Assembly: GCA_003024985.2 (NCBI GenBank)
Contig: PXIH01S0046812.1
Length of the DNA stretch: 10,652 nt
From: Euperipatoides rowelli
Taxonomy: Eukaryota; Onychophora; Udeonychophora; Euonychophora; Peripatopsidae
Direction: 5' to 3' (one strand)
Below the pieces are notes generated by a model. It was given only the letters and a program-made list of their open reading frames with translations. It had not been told where the DNA came from and ran no database searches. Shown in pieces: positions 9,041 to 10,652 of the stretch. The position numbers were made by a program, and so were the translations under genes. How positions within the stretch are numbered: position 1 is the stretch's first letter; every line of letters starts with the position of its first letter.

Positions 9041-9895
9041 TACTTGTAATTCATAAATCTTAGTGACATCGAGAATCCATTGAGTACAGTATGAACAAAA
9101 TTTTAAAGTTTAGTGTACTCCTATCCTCAATGATTCAAAGAACCTAATGGGCTTACTGAGTAGACTTTGAACACCAGGTAAGTTTAGTGTACGCTGAGTA
9201 GACTATTCTACACTGTGAACATCATTGTGAAGATTAGTAAAATACTATCTTAGTAATTCATAGAACTCACTGGCTTTGAGAATTCACTATTTAACTATGA
9301 ACATCATTGGGAAATTAGAGTATTCCTTCTCTTAGAAATTTATAGTACTCAATGGTTTTCATAAATAACTGAGTAGAGTCTAAATATCATTTAGGGGTGT
9401 GGCTAAGAGGGGGAGGGGCACAGGAGAGCTTGCCCCTCTAACTTTGTCTGAAAATAAGAAATCTGGGAATTTTTGTGTTGGAAGTTGGGAACAGCCCAGT
9501 TGAAGGAGAAGTTAAAAATGTTTAATAGTTGTGAGTTGGGAATTTGATGAGTCAGAGTTGTGAAATTTCTCATTTCTCTCCCTCCTTCTCTAGCTACAGC
9601 TTTGATAGCATGATGATGTTTATTGTAGGCTATTCCTAATCTTAGTTATAAGAATTTATTGAGAATCATCTGGATATTATTATAATGTTTAGTATACTTC
9701 TACCCTGTGTACTCAGTATAACTGTGTATACTCGGAACATCATTATGAAACTGAGCAGCTTTAGGAATGAACATATTATTAAACTGAACATTGTGAAATT
9801 TAATATATACCTTAATTTATAATTCCTAGAACTCAATGGCTTTGAGAATTCACTGAGTATATATTCTGAATATACTATGAAGCTTGGTTCTAATT
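9041..9895 (+). repeat. Decayed tandem array with about 82-bp period
   Basis: A recurring unit can be followed by its core GAACATCATTGTGAAA-like word, then TTTAGTGTACTCCTATC, AATTCATAGAACTCAATGG and GAGAATTCACTGAGTAGA. Core positions are about 9093, 9169, 9217, 9299, 9382, then after the insertion 9672, 9735, 9786 and 9868. Spacings of 82, 83 and 82 bp alternate with shorter steps (48-76 bp), indicating partial units. The copies are strongly diverged, so the array is old. The 121-codon open frame on the minus strand at 9666-10031 falls largely inside it and shows no protein motif. The array is interrupted by a MITE-like insertion at 9392-9604. Confidence 0.7.
9392..9604. mobile_element. 213-bp MITE-like insertion with hAT-like ends
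   Basis: The left end reads TAGGGGTGTGGCTAAGAGGG. The right end, reverse-complemented, reads CAAAGCTGTAGCTAGAGAAG. With one gap they align through GTGGCTA/GTAGCTA and on into GGAGGG, forming diverged terminal inverted repeats. The flanks ATATCATT (9384-9391) and ATAGCATG (9605-9612) match at 6 of 8 bases, consistent with an aged 8-bp target duplication as made by hAT-family transposases. The inside has no ORF but holds a perfect 8-bp hairpin, GAGGGGCA (9413-9420) and TGCCCCTC (9431-9438), with a 10-nt loop. The element sits inside the tandem array, which resumes after it. The hAT assignment is inferred from end sequence and duplication length. Confidence 0.6.
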
Positions 9896-10652
9896 TACTT
9901 CTTTTGTGCAGCCTGCTGCTCCTGCTTAAAAACTTTTGCCCCCTGCTCAAAAAATAAGCAACTAACTTTAAAAATGTATCATTCACCGAATACCACTTAA
10001 TGTGACCATAATTAAAAAAATATGCAATCAATTAGCAAATTGGTTTGGTACATTACATCCAGGGCATAAGTAGCCTTTACTGGAAGAATAAAAAAAAAAC
10101 AGTGAGTGCTTTCCCCCCCCCCCCCCCCCCTTTATAGCATCTCAATTTTAATTCTGTAACCAAAAGTGTAAAAAATGTCACAACTCAGAGATTGTCACAG
10201 CAAACATAATCCACTTAAAAGACTGTCATCCATTAGAGAAATGTTTAATTAATAATTTATCCCTAGCCAATTTTTAATAACAATCAATTTCCCAAATAAA
10301 TTCTATTGCAGCAAATGCAAATAATTTTTTTAATTAAATTAAGATGGAAAAGACTTTTTTAATGTAGTGACAATCATGGGAAAATAATATGAGTTCAAAT
10401 CTAAAAAAGTATGATGACAACTTTGATAATGAACCTTATTCTTTAAAAAAAAAAATCAAATTAAAAAAAAATAACTTTTAACAAATGACAACTAGAAATA
10501 AATGAGACAACAAAGGAAGTCAATTCTATATTGACAAAAGATGAAGAAACAATGGAGATGCTTTTTTTTCTTTTTCTTCTTCCAATAATATAGTTACCAA
10601 TAGTCACAAATGAACTTTAATTCACTGGGGCTTGTTTCCTGTATTTTATATT
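9896..10652. other. Non-coding AT-rich right flank
   Basis: No supported exon was found. At 9909-9953 two related pieces (CCTGCTGCTCCTGCTTAAAA and GCCCCCTGCTCAAAAAA) form a short imperfect duplication. The rest is A/T homopolymers and the C18 tract. On the minus strand this would lie upstream of exon A, probably in an intron. Confidence 0.5.
10113..10130 (+). repeat. C18 homopolymer
   Basis: Eighteen consecutive C, the longest G/C tract in the window. It is immediately followed by TTTATAGCATCTCAATT, which resembles the flank of the G13 tract at 4449-4461. Confidence 0.8.

Noticed and set aside
8875-9069. 64-codon minus-strand open frame
   Set aside because: It overlaps the start of the decayed tandem array, with no motif and no splice signals.
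9666-10031. 121-codon minus-strand open frame
   Set aside because: Much of it lies in the tandem array and the residues are composition-driven. A possible donor (GAA|GTAAAT near 9893) gives the phase exon A needs, but no acceptable acceptor lies upstream (only a disfavoured TTTTTTGAG), so it was not called an exon.
1-10652. CRISPR array, prophage, bacterial operon or viral genes
   Set aside because: No regularly spaced conserved repeats with unique spacers, no dense coding and no viral motifs. The sequence architecture is that of eukaryotic intronic DNA.

Overview
The window is AT-rich (about 28% G+C by eye) eukaryotic DNA that is almost entirely non-coding. Nothing in it looks bacterial or viral: there are no dense ORFs, operons, ribosome binding sites or rRNA. 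Long spliceosomal introns, poly-pyrimidine-tract acceptors, a tRNA-derived SINE-like relic, small non-autonomous DNA-transposon relics, microsatellites and long homopolymers all point to an animal nuclear genome, most likely an invertebrate. A recurrent GGCCTA/TAGCCT-type word gives a weak hint of a marine invertebrate such as an echinoderm, but this is inference only.

One gene can be supported, on the minus strand. Two short internal coding exons are read right to left: exon A (8300 down to 8167, 134 nt) and exon B (2284 down to 2206, 79 nt). They are separated by a 5,882-nt intron. Both are locally richer in G+C than their surroundings. Each has a T-rich tract plus AG acceptor and a GT donor, and both join in phase 0 into a continuous charged, helix-rich stretch of 70 residues. 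I do not recognise the protein. Whether exon B is internal or carries the stop codon is unresolved.

Region by region: 1-2205 is downstream intron or 3' flank with only a palindrome, homopolymers and a speculative terminal exon. 2285-8166 is the intron, holding a tRNA-like SINE relic (about 2940-3018), a perfect small hairpin (3500-3521), four G or C homopolymers and a 291-bp foldback element (5383-5673). 8301-9040 is upstream intron with nothing coding. 9041-9895 is a decayed tandem array with an about 82-bp period, interrupted by a 213-bp MITE-like insertion (9392-9604) with diverged terminal inverted repeats and a 6/8-matching 8-bp target duplication. 9896-10652 is AT-rich and contains a C18 tract.

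The most unusual small-scale signal is the 7-mer TAC(A/T)GTA. I count 15 copies after position 2700 and none before, against about 2-3 expected from base composition. I see no clear novel multi-gene system. The points worth pursuing are the identity of the spliced gene, the foldback element, the nested array plus MITE, and the TACWGTA enrichment.
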